Source of the DNA: JBOGNO01 sp050747245
Lineage (GTDB): Bacteria > Acidobacteriota > Terriglobia > Acidiferrales > UBA7541
Assembly (NCBI GenBank): GCA_050747245.1
Contig: JBOGNO010000006.1
Location: forward strand, 1-64,000
DNA: 64,000 nt
Direction: 5' to 3'
The notes beneath the pieces were generated by a model. It saw only the letters and a list, made by a program, of their open reading frames with translations. It searched no databases and had not been told where the DNA came from. Shown here one piece after another: positions 25,684 to 33,099 of the stretch. Both the position numbers and the translations under genes were made by a program. How positions within the stretch are numbered: position 1 is the first letter of the stretch; each line of letters opens with the position of its first letter.

Positions 25684-27132
25684 ATGGCGGCAACGAAAAA
25701 AGCGGCGAAATTGAAAATGAAGAATTTCATCGCCGGTGAATGGACAGACGAAGGCGCGGAATTTGACGTGCGCGCGCCGCAAGACAATTCACTGGTGGGA
25801 ACAACTTATCTCGCGCCAGAACACCTGCTCGAAGAAGCGATCGAGGCGAGCGTGCATGCGTTCGAGACAACGAGGAAGATGCCGGCGTATGAGAGGCGAC
25901 GCGTGCTGCGGGGCATTGCGGAAAGAATTTCGAAGGAGAGAGAGGAACTCGCGCGGCTGATGGCTCTTGAGGCTGGCAAGCCAATGCGGACGGCGCGCGG
26001 GGAAGTAGAACGGGCGATATTTACGTTCGAGGTGGCCGCGGAAGAGGCGGGAAGGGCGGCGGGAGAATATCAAGCGCTCGACTGGATGAGCGCGGCGGCA
26101 GGCCGTTCCGCGATCTTGAGGAGATTTCCGCTTGGGCCGATCGCCGCGATCACACCATTCAATTTTCCGCTGAACCTGGTGGCTCACAAACTGGCGCCCG
26201 CGATCGCGGCAGGATGCACGATGGTGCTCAAGCCGGCGCCGAAGACGCCGTTCTGCGCGTTGCGGCTGGCGCGCATGGCGGAGGAAGCGGGCTGGCCGAA
26301 AGGGGCGCTGAGCGTGCTTTCGCTGGCAAATACGGTGGCGGAGCAGCTCGTCTCCGACGAGCGCATCAAGCTGCTGACGTTTACGGGCAGCGGGACGGTG
26401 GGTTGGGAGCTGAGATCGAAGGCGGGGAAGAAGCGCGTGGCGCTGGAACTCGGCGGGAATGCAGGAGTGATTGTGCACCGCGACGCCAATCTGGATTACG
26501 CAGCGGAGCGAGTGGTGCAAGGAGGATTTTCGTACGCAGGTCAGAGCTGCATTTCTGTGCAAAGGGTTTTCGTGGAACGCAGCGTGGAAAAACATTTCGT
26601 GGAAAAAGCGGCGGCCGGGGTGCGGAAGCTGAAGTTGGGCGATCCGCTTGACGAGAAAACGGATGTGGGGCCGATGATCACCGAAGGGGCCGCGAAGCGC
26701 GCGGAAGCATGGATTGAAGAGGCGGTGAACGGAGGGGCGAAACTGATTGCCGGAGGCAAGCGCAAGGGGGCATACGTCGAGCCGACACTGTTGACGCACA
26801 CGACGGCAAAAATGAAGGTGAATTGCGAGGAGGTGTTCGCGCCGGTGGTGACAGTGACGCCTTACGAGGACTTTGGAGCGGCGATACGCGCGATCAACGA
26901 TTCGCCGTGGGGATTGCAGGCGGGCGTCTTCACGCGCGACATGAAATTACTTTTTCAAGCTTACGAGGAACTCGAGGTGGGCGGTGTCATGGCAGGGGAT
27001 GTGCCCACGTTTCGCGCGGACCAGATGCCTTATGGCGGAACAAAAGATTCCGGCGTGGGGCGCGAAGGTTTGCGGTACGCGATTGAGGAGATGACGGAGC
27101 CGAGGCTGCTGGTGCTCAATGCGGGTGGGTGA
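25684..27132 (+). CDS. NAD(P)-dependent aldehyde dehydrogenase
   Basis: 482-residue ALDH-superfamily enzyme oxidising an aldehyde to an acid in the cytosol. The catalytic Cys289 is in SYAGQSCISVQRVFVE and the general base Glu255 in VALELGGNAGVIV; the cofactor site FTGSGTVGWELRSKAG is intact, as is PFNFPLNLVAHKLAPAIAAG. A strong AGGAGG precedes the ATG. The sequence resembles the succinate-semialdehyde/glyceraldehyde-3-phosphate (non-phosphorylating) subgroups, but I cannot fix the substrate. It converges on the selenoprotein gene with 26 bases between stops. Confidence 0.9.
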   Translation: MAATKKAAKLKMKNFIAGEWTDEGAEFDVRAPQDNSLVGTTYLAPEHLLEEAIEASVHAFETTRKMPAYERRRVLRGIAERISKEREELARLMALEAGKPMRTARGEVERAIFTFEVAAEEAGRAAGEYQALDWMSAAAGRSAILRRFPLGPIAAITPFNFPLNLVAHKLAPAIAAGCTMVLKPAPKTPFCALRLARMAEEAGWPKGALSVLSLANTVAEQLVSDERIKLLTFTGSGTVGWELRSKAGKKRVALELGGNAGVIVHRDANLDYAAERVVQGGFSYAGQSCISVQRVFVERSVEKHFVEKAAAGVRKLKLGDPLDEKTDVGPMITEGAAKRAEAWIEEAVNGGAKLIAGGKRKGAYVEPTLLTHTTAKMKVNCEEVFAPVVTVTPYEDFGAAIRAINDSPWGLQAGVFTRDMKLLFQAYEELEVGGVMAGDVPTFRADQMPYGGTKDSGVGREGLRYAIEEMTEPRLLVLNAGG

Positions 27133-27158
27133 GTGTTGTTGCGCTCAGAGCGCGGTTT

Positions 27159-28223
27159 CTACTTGTGCTGAATGGCGGCTGGAGAACGCTGGGCATCGAG
27201 GGGCGTGAGCTGGACGCGCCAAGTGAGCGGGATGGACATTGGGAGATAGCAAACCTTCTTGTCGCAAGCCTGATATTTCAATTCACCGACAATATCGATG
27301 GCTTTTCCCGAGGGCGCGAGCGAATGGATCAGCTCGTCGGAGGAAGCGAATGTCACGTCCTGGGCGATGCGGAATTTGCCTTCGAAGACGGGGACAGTCT
27401 CATTGATGGCCTCGAGATGTAACATTTTAGAGGCGGGATAAGAAGTTGGGCCGGCGTGGAAATCAGGAGCGGGTTGCAGAGAAAGAGATATGGGCTTGTA
27501 GCCTTTGACGCCCGGGGAATAAACGTGGACCTCGGGCGGGAGCTCGGCTTCGACGAGCAAGGTGATGCGGCTGCCGGGAACCGCGGTGAGGTCCGATTGC
27601 GCAAGAGATATTCTCAGGTGAGGGGCGTTGACGCTTGAGACAGTTTGCTCAGCAAGTTGGGGAAACAATTTCAGAATAACGTTGTTGGGAGTGAAGCGGT
27701 CGCTGAAGCGATCTTCGAAATATTTTTCGCGGATCACGCCCGATTCGTCAATAAAGAAGAATCCCGCAAAAGCCATTCCTTTGGTGAAGCCGGGAGCATG
27801 TTGGGCGAGGACGCCGAAACTGCGGATGATTTTCGAATCGGGGTCGGCGAGCAGCGGGAACTCAATCTTTCTCCGGGAGGAGAAGTCCTTCAGGATTTCC
27901 GGGGAGTCGTAGCTGATGGCGGCGAGCTTGAGGCCCTGGTTTTCAATTCTCTGTTTGGCGGCTTGCAGCTGCACGAGCTGCGCTTTGCAGAAGGGTCACC
28001 AATCGGCGGAGCGGACAAACAGCAGGATGGTGCCGCGGCGGCCACGCAATGTTTCATTGCTCTGTTCATGGCCGAATTGATCGCGGACTGAAAACGCAGG
28101 CGCTCTGGCGCCGACGGCCAGTCCGATGGCGGAAGGATGCGCATCTGACGAAGGAGCACCCGATTGCGCGAAGACGATCGCTGCGAAAAAAAGGACCAGA
28201 GCGGCGACGGACAAGGATTTCAT
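27159..28223 (-). CDS. Predicted selenoprotein: exported redoxin fused to a DsbD-N-like domain, Sec at in-frame TGA
   Basis: One frame of 354 residues interrupted only by TGA at 27996-27998. Before it: a signal peptide (residues 1-19) and a redoxin N-terminus (VGARAPAFSVRDQFG, GTILLFVRSADW). After it, in the same frame: PFCKAQLVQLQAAKQRIEN and a complete AhpC/TSA domain (KLAAISYDSPEILKDF, FPLLADPDSKIIRSFGV). The TGA stands exactly where the first active-site Cys belongs, giving W-U76-P-F-C79. Residues ~200-345 match the DsbD N-terminal domain, with its Cys pair C320/C325 (YQACDKKVCYLP). A SECIS-like hairpin follows the TGA. No RBS precedes the ATG, which overlaps the DUF1223 stop (ATGA), so translation is coupled. 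Probably a periplasmic thiol-disulfide oxidoreductase. Alternative: a nonsense-mutated Cys gene. The Sec machinery is not in the window. Confidence 0.82.
27965..27998 (-). promoter_or_regulatory. Candidate bacterial SECIS element after the Sec TGA
   Basis: In the mRNA, UGA is followed after 14 bases by a perfect 6-bp stem GCAGCU/AGCUGC closing the five-base loop CGUGC. The loop begins 20 bases after UGA and has G as its second base. This meets the general bacterial SECIS rules: small apical loop, G among its first two bases, and 16-37 bases from UGA. It lies inside the coding frame, as bacterial SECIS elements do. The lower stem next to UGA is weakly paired. Confidence 0.65.
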
Positions 28224-29029
28224 TGTTCAGCACGCGCAGAAGCCGCGCCCCAGATCCTGCCGCCATTTCCTTCCTGAATGAATGCCACTACGCGGTTGCT
28301 GGCAGCCGATCCACCTTTGAGACCGATGGCGACATCGCCTGAAAACGGCGCGGTCCTGTCCACTTTACCGACTTTCTCCAAGTTTCTCAGAACTGCAACG
28401 TAGGAGAGCTTGCGGCCGGAGTTTTCTCCGCCTTGGACTTGCGACTCGTCGCTGTCGTCGGCAACGGCGAGGATGATGCTCGCTTGCCCGACGCCAGCGG
28501 AGGCGGGCAGCGGGCCGGCGTTGAGGTGCATGGCGAAGCGATGTCCGGAGACAAGATGGATGCCGGAGAGAGTGACTGGGGCTTTCTCCGAACCCGAAGC
28601 TGTGGCGATAGCACGGAGGGCAGTGCGTTCGTCGCTGCCGACAAATTCGAAGCGGCCGTCCACGACCATCTGGGGCGTGTAGGCTTCGGGAATCCGCAGG
28701 ATTGAAACGTACGCGCGTTGACGCTCGGTGAAATCGTGCGAGGAAAAAGGATCGCGCCAGCCGCCGTCGTCCCAGTAGTCCACATGCTCGCTGAGGACGA
28801 TGATTTCGGCAGCCGGAACGGGCTGGGAGCGATCCAGATCCGCGAGAAATTTATCGGCGGGAGGGCAACTGGAGCAGCCTTCGGAGGTGAAAAGCTCAAC
28901 GAGGACGGGAGTGCGGGTAGTGGCCCCGGGCGCGGGCGGCACAGGCGCAGGCTCCAATTTGGGGAGAAAGAACGCACTAAGAATAAGTAGTGCTGGGACA
29001 GAAAAAATGACAAGTGCGCGAAGTTTCAT
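28220..29029 (-). CDS. DUF1223 thioredoxin-like exported protein
   Basis: 269 residues. Signal peptide or membrane anchor at residues 5-22, a Pro-rich linker, then the DUF1223 domain with VLVELFTSEGCSSCPPADKF (Cys52, Cys55, a CxxC redox site), SEHVDYWDDGGWRDPFSSH and YTPQMVVDGRFEFVGSD. DUF1223 proteins have a thioredoxin-like fold; their substrates are unknown. It is the first gene of a two-gene operon: its TGA overlaps the ATG of the selenoprotein. Two exported thiol-redox proteins in one coupled unit suggest a shared electron-transfer or disulfide-repair role. The open frame extends 12 codons further upstream; the chosen ATG starts the signal peptide. Confidence 0.87.
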   Translation of the reverse strand: MKLRALVIFSVPALLILSAFFLPKLEPAPVPPAPGATTRTPVLVELFTSEGCSSCPPADKFLADLDRSQPVPAAEIIVLSEHVDYWDDGGWRDPFSSHDFTERQRAYVSILRIPEAYTPQMVVDGRFEFVGSDERTALRAIATASGSEKAPVTLSGIHLVSGHRFAMHLNAGPLPASAGVGQASIILAVADDSDESQVQGGENSGRKLSYVAVLRNLEKVGKVDRTAPFSGDVAIGLKGGSAASNRVVAFIQEGNGGRIWGAASARAEQ

Positions 29030-29159
29030 AAAATGTATGCCAAGCAGTTGAGGCCGCAACACCAAATTGGCCCTACCCCTTTCGATGAACAGTATAGAGA
29101 AAAGTTTCGGCTAAATGGGAGTTGCGAGCGGGTGGCTAGGGCGGAATGCTAACGCACGA

Positions 29160-29224
29160 GTGAGGCGCTGACGCACCTCACCGCCCACAGGGGGATCTGC
29201 GTCCTCCGGTGCGGGACGCAGATC
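29160..29224. other. Two inverted repeats downstream of the OmpA gene
   Basis: A perfect 11-bp inverted repeat GATCTGCGTCC/GGACGCAGATC (29194-29204 and 29214-29224, nine-base loop) lies just past the OmpA stop. A second, 6-bp one (GTGAGG/CCTCAC, 29160-29181) comes next. No T-run follows on the minus strand, so it is either a weak terminator, an mRNA-stabilising hairpin or a REP-like element. Confidence 0.55.
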
Positions 29225-29255
29225 ACGAGTTGCCGCGGCAAAAAAATCCCGACTG

Positions 29256-29960
29256 CTAATTCTGGTCCGATTTTTGCGCAGCCACCGGCGCAGAATCGGC
29301 GCTGAAAACGGATACCTCCACGCGACGATTGGCGGCGTTGGCCTTTCTACCGGCACCCTCATCGGCCGGGCGCTGTTTGCCCAGGCCGACAATCTGAATG
29401 CGGTAGAGCGGGATGCTCTTCTCGACGACGAGATAGTTCTGCACAGCTTCGGCGCGGCGGCGGCTCAATTCTAGATTGTAGTCGGCCGGGCCGACTCTGT
29501 CCGTGTAGCCCTCAATGGCAATGAAAAAGCGATGCAGGGATTTTACGTTTTGGTCGACCAGGGTATCGAGCTGTTGCTTGTCCTCATCGGTGAGCTTCGA
29601 GGAATTGAAAGCGAAGTGCACCGCGGCGTCGCCGGCGGTCTTGTAGGCGTCGAGATCGGCAATTCGTTCGCTGAGCTCGTTTTTCAGATCGCTGCGCACC
29701 TGGTCGGCTTTCGACGAAGCAGCGTCGGCGCGATTGATTGCGTCGCCGGCTCGGCTATCGGCGGACTTGGCCGTTTCGGTGGTGGCGCTCAATACCTTTT
29801 CATCGGTATCGAGCTGTTTCTGGGTCTCGGTGGCCTTGGAATCCACCTGGGAAACCCGCGCGTTTACCGGGTCCACCTGAGTCTGCACGTACTTTTTCGT
29901 GGCGCATCCGGCCAGCAGGAGCACTCCCAGGGCAAGAACGGGAAGGGAATAACGATTCAT
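29256..29960 (-). CDS. OmpA-family peptidoglycan-associated lipoprotein
   Basis: 234 residues. Lipoprotein signal with lipobox LLAGC (Cys18), then a long alanine/serine/glutamate helical coiled-coil region (residues 25-100, VSQVDSKATETQKQLDTDEK). The C-terminal OmpA domain (residues ~110-220) contains VHFAFNSSKLTDED, IEGYTDRVGPADYNLELSRR and ANRRVEVSVF, which bind peptidoglycan. It should tether the outer membrane to the wall, like Pal. Its gene stands alone, with hairpins behind it. Confidence 0.92.
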   Translation of the reverse strand: MNRYSLPVLALGVLLLAGCATKKYVQTQVDPVNARVSQVDSKATETQKQLDTDEKVLSATTETAKSADSRAGDAINRADAASSKADQVRSDLKNELSERIADLDAYKTAGDAAVHFAFNSSKLTDEDKQQLDTLVDQNVKSLHRFFIAIEGYTDRVGPADYNLELSRRRAEAVQNYLVVEKSIPLYRIQIVGLGKQRPADEGAGRKANAANRRVEVSVFSADSAPVAAQKSDQN

Positions 29961-30420
29961 CGCGTGCCTCCAGTCAAATTAAGAACATGGGTATTACGCA
30001 GGCTGGGACCGGGAGGACTGGGAAACCCGAGGACGCTTCACAGAGCTGCCCTGCAAACTTAGCGAGGCCGCCCCACGAAGATCATCTTAGCGAAGCATGG
30101 GACGAAAATCAAGGAAAGAGACAAAAAACGTCAGGCGGAAGTGTGGAAGAACCAGCGACGGAGTCTTCGATGAATTCCACAGAATACTATTGACATGGTT
30201 CATCCTGCAGCGTAGATTGCGCCTGCATCGAGCTTCTGTGTGTGGTGTGGTTAGATAATATGTTAGTTACTGGAATCAAATCTGTTTGCGAAAGGGGGTG
30301 AGAGGCAGTCAGTTTCATCCGGGGATCGCTGTGTGCGTGTGCGCAGGCGGCGCACGGATACGGTGAATGTTACAGGGGACGGACCACTCACAATGGTTCA
30401 GATAGCACAAAGGAGGGAAA
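29961..30420 (+). other. Long leader/intergenic region before the di-haem oxidoreductase
   Basis: About 460 bases between two divergent genes. It contains a good promoter (separate entry) and, near 30339-30355, a GTGCGC/GCGCAC hairpin with a five-base loop. The right end has a strong GGAGGG ribosome site four bases before the ATG. I see no riboswitch I can name and no supported small gene. Confidence 0.5.
30190..30218 (+). promoter_or_regulatory. Sigma-70-like promoter upstream of the di-haem oxidoreductase
   Basis: A perfect TTGACA (30190-30195), a 17-base spacer and TAGATT (30213-30218, four of six matches). Transcription from it would give a leader of about 195 bases before the start codon. 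Confidence 0.5.
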
Positions 30421-31905
30421 ATGCGATTGCATGTACGGTCCCGTCGTCGCGTAGCACGGCCCGGAAACGGCATGTTGCGGCTTCTTGCCGCGACAGGTCT
30501 TTTCGTAGTCGCGATCTTTACGATGGCGATGCTGGTAGAAGCTCAGAACGTAACTCTGCATGATCCCGGCGTGCGCGGCGGGACAATTGATTCCGGACAG
30601 CCGCTCTCAACGCTCACAGCCGCACAAGGTCAGTTTTTCGCGGACGGACTCGGCCGGTTTATCCAGGTGGATTCCGTCAGTGGGAATGGCGGATCCATCA
30701 CCAACGAACCGGGGGTAGGTCTGGGGCCGCGATTCAACAACAACTCCTGCGGAGGCTGCCACTCGCAGCCCGATGTCGGCGGGACAAGCCCTCGTGCCGA
30801 CCAGTTCCCGTTCATCGGACCCAACCCGCAGACTCAAGTCTTCAACCTCGACGGGGCGCAGAACACGCTGCCCTCATTCATCACCTCGGATGGGCCTGTG
30901 CGCGAAGCGCGGTTCAAGTTTTTTTTGAATCCCGACGGTTCGCTCAGTAGCAATCCGGACGGAGGCGTTCATGACCTGTTTGTGATCGAGGGGCGCTCGG
31001 ATGCTGCGAGTTGCGAGCTTGAACAGCCAAAGTTCAGCCACAACCAGGCTCTAAATAACGTGATCTTCCGGATTCCCACGCCCACGTTCGGCGAGGGATT
31101 GATTGAAAATATTCCGGACGAAACCATCCTCGCGAACATGAATGCCAACGCCGCGCAAAAACAGGCGCTCGGCATTTCCGGGCATCCCAACCACAATGGA
31201 AACGATGGAACGATCTCCCGGTTCGGCTGGAAAGCTCAGAACAAATCGCTCGAGATTTTCGCGGGCGAGGCGTACAACGTCGAAATCGGCGTGACCAATG
31301 AGTTGTTCCAGAATGAGCGGCCGAGCCCTGACGAGGAACAAAAGAACGGCCTTCCGGCAAGTTGTAAGCTGAACCCGACGCCGGAAGACTCGACGAACTT
31401 CGCGCAGGGAACGAACGGAAACGCAAGCATCCCGAGCGATACAGTGCAGTTCGCGATGTTCATGCGGTTCCTCGCTCCGCCCACACCTTCGACCACGAAT
31501 CCCGGAGGAGCGACGTCGATCGCGAACGGCCGCGAGGACTTCATCGACATCGGCTGCGCGATGTGCCACACGCCAACGCTGAAGACGGCGCACTCATCGT
31601 TCACCTCGGGATTGGATAACGTCAACGCAAACCTGTTCTCCGATTTGCTCGACCATCACATGGGCACGAATCTGGCAGACGGCGTCTCGCAAGGAGGCGC
31701 GGGAACGGACGAATTCCGCTCCGCACCGCTGTGGGGCCTCGGGCAGCGCATTTTCTTCCTGCACGACGGGAGGACACGCGACCTGCTGGATGCGATTGAG
31801 GAGCACTCCAGCTCCGGATCGGAGGCCAATACAGTAATTCAAAACTTCAACAACCTCACACCACAGCAGCAGCAGGATCTTCTGAACTTCCTGCGGTCGC
31901 TGTAA
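30421..31905 (+). CDS. Di-haem oxidoreductase (cytochrome c peroxidase/MauG-like, DUF1111 type)
   Basis: 494-residue exported c-type cytochrome. Basic N-terminus with a hydrophobic stretch (residues 19-40) is a signal peptide. Two CxxCH haem-c sites are C110-x2-C113-H114 (NNNSCGGCHSQPDVGG) and C379-x2-C382-H383 (DIGCAMCHTPTLKT). The C-terminal APLWGLGQRIFFLHDGRTRD and NTVIQNFNNLTPQQQQDLLN are typical of the di-haem oxidoreductase family (PF06537). These enzymes act in the periplasm, with peroxide reduction or modification of partner proteins as known roles; the partner here is unknown. Followed by a strong terminator, so it is a single-gene unit. Confidence 0.92.
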   Translation: MRLHVRSRRRVARPGNGMLRLLAATGLFVVAIFTMAMLVEAQNVTLHDPGVRGGTIDSGQPLSTLTAAQGQFFADGLGRFIQVDSVSGNGGSITNEPGVGLGPRFNNNSCGGCHSQPDVGGTSPRADQFPFIGPNPQTQVFNLDGAQNTLPSFITSDGPVREARFKFFLNPDGSLSSNPDGGVHDLFVIEGRSDAASCELEQPKFSHNQALNNVIFRIPTPTFGEGLIENIPDETILANMNANAAQKQALGISGHPNHNGNDGTISRFGWKAQNKSLEIFAGEAYNVEIGVTNELFQNERPSPDEEQKNGLPASCKLNPTPEDSTNFAQGTNGNASIPSDTVQFAMFMRFLAPPTPSTTNPGGATSIANGREDFIDIGCAMCHTPTLKTAHSSFTSGLDNVNANLFSDLLDHHMGTNLADGVSQGGAGTDEFRSAPLWGLGQRIFFLHDGRTRDLLDAIEEHSSSGSEANTVIQNFNNLTPQQQQDLLNFLRSL

Positions 31906-31932
31906 TCAACTGTAAACAGAATGTACGCAAGC

Positions 31933-31963
31933 ACGCGGGAGTAAAGCTCCCGCGTGTTCTTTT
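31933..31963 (+). terminator. Intrinsic terminator of the di-haem oxidoreductase gene
   Basis: Perfect 9-bp stem ACGCGGGAG/CTCCCGCGT with loop TAAAG, followed by GTTCTTTT, 27 bases after the stop codon. Confidence 0.9.
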
Positions 31964-32107
31964 CAGGCCAGCGGCGTGCGCCAGATCTGAGCGAGCCATG
32001 CGTACAATTTCAGACTTTGGGCGATTTATGAGCGATCCGGCAAAGAGATGCGGCAGCCGGGTAACTCATCGTACGCGCAGCAAAGAGCAAGGAATTGTGC
32101 AGGGAGT

Positions 32108-32380
32108 TTATGCCTTGCGCTTAGGGCGCATCACCAACGCCAGCGCCGTCACCAGCGCGAAAATAATCAACAGGATGAGCGCAATCGCTGTGCCTGGATG
32201 TTCGGGTGCCACAGTGCGCATCAGGAAGAGGACCCAGAGGATAGTCACCGCGCAGATTGCCAGCACGCCGAGCATGGTGTAGGCGAATTTCTTCCACGAC
32301 CACGTGCCTTCGCGTTTCGCCCGCACGTACGCCTGATATCCGACCATCAGAACGAGCACGGCTAGGATCAGTTGGATCAC
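32108..32380 (-). CDS. Small membrane protein with three hydrophobic segments
   Basis: 90 residues. Three predicted transmembrane helices (residues 2-17, 33-53 and 63-84) joined by short charged loops (RAKREGTWSWKK), ending MRPKRKA. Positive residues at the loop and tail set the topology. No catalytic motif; function unknown. Hydrophobic periodicity and compact length support coding. The RBS is GGAAA at a normal distance. It faces away from the long intergenic region to its right. Confidence 0.65.
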   Translation of the reverse strand: MIQLILAVLVLMVGYQAYVRAKREGTWSWKKFAYTMLGVLAICAVTILWVLFLMRTVAPEHPGTAIALILLIIFALVTALALVMRPKRKA

Positions 32381-33099
32381 GGCGATTTCCTTTCTTGAGC
32401 ACGCCGAGGATACGCTTCTCGTCGTTCTGTGTCACGATTCCTGGCGCCTCGCACTAAACTTCTCACGAGGTAACGATCTCCTTTGAACTCCGTTCCCTAT
32501 CATTCGAGCAGAAACTCAGCAGGCATACTGCGGAAGAGGGCGACCTCACAAACGAGCGCGTTTGTTCCCCCTCCCGTACATCTAAGTTCCGCACGGTTGG
32601 AAATCAAGGGGCGCGGCACGCATAGCAAAGAAGCGGGCGTTCAGGAGAGCGGTCCGGCTTTTTGGGAATGAACGACCCAACGTGTGGTGAGTGTCCAGGT
32701 TTCGGAGGAGGGATGCGTACCTGCCTGATAGGGCACGGGGGAGGGCGCAGTGCAGGAGCGGAGGAATGGCAAATGATAAAATTCGCAGTGAAGACGTTGG
32801 AGGAGTAAAACAGGACCCCCTCTCGCATCACGGTCCGTGGGATTTATTTCCTCGATTGTAGGGTTTCCAAAATAGTTCCCCTTCCCGAAGCAAAACGCAA
32901 GATGCGGAAGATTGCCGTTCCTCTTGCGGGAAGGGAAGTTTGTGTTTTTGGCCCGACTGAACATCGAAATTGAGGCTGAGCATACCCGAGACGGTGCCTT
33001 GGCCGACCCCTCGCGCGCGAAGCAGTTCGAGAAGACCAGCTACACCGCTCCCTCCCAACGATTCCTGATTCCAAGTGGTGGCATGTTGAGGTGCAAAGA
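32381..33099. other. Long intergenic region, one candidate tiny gene
   Basis: About 720 bases between a leftward membrane protein gene and the rightward TonB receptor gene. Apart from the 31-codon frame reported separately, I see no supported gene: longer open frames overlap each other on opposite strands and lack RBS or known motifs. No riboswitch that I can recognise. Confidence 0.5.
32766..32861 (+). CDS. Candidate 31-residue small protein
   Basis: Starts MANDKIRSEDVGGVKQDPLS and ends WDLFPRL. Two purine-rich ribosome-site sequences (AGGAG seven bases and GGAGG one base before the ATG) make it stand out in a gene-poor stretch. Soluble, no hydrophobic segment. Could be chance in such a short frame. 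Confidence 0.2.
   Translation: MANDKIRSEDVGGVKQDPLSHHGPWDLFPRL

Noticed and set aside
25789..26799. 336-codon open frame opposite the aldehyde dehydrogenase
   Set aside because: Arg/His-rich antisense shadow without a start context.
27159..27974. Separate 271-residue gene starting at GTG
   Set aside because: The GTG has no ribosome site and starts in the middle of a redoxin domain; the frame continues through the TGA into the signal-peptide part, so a recoded single gene is more likely.
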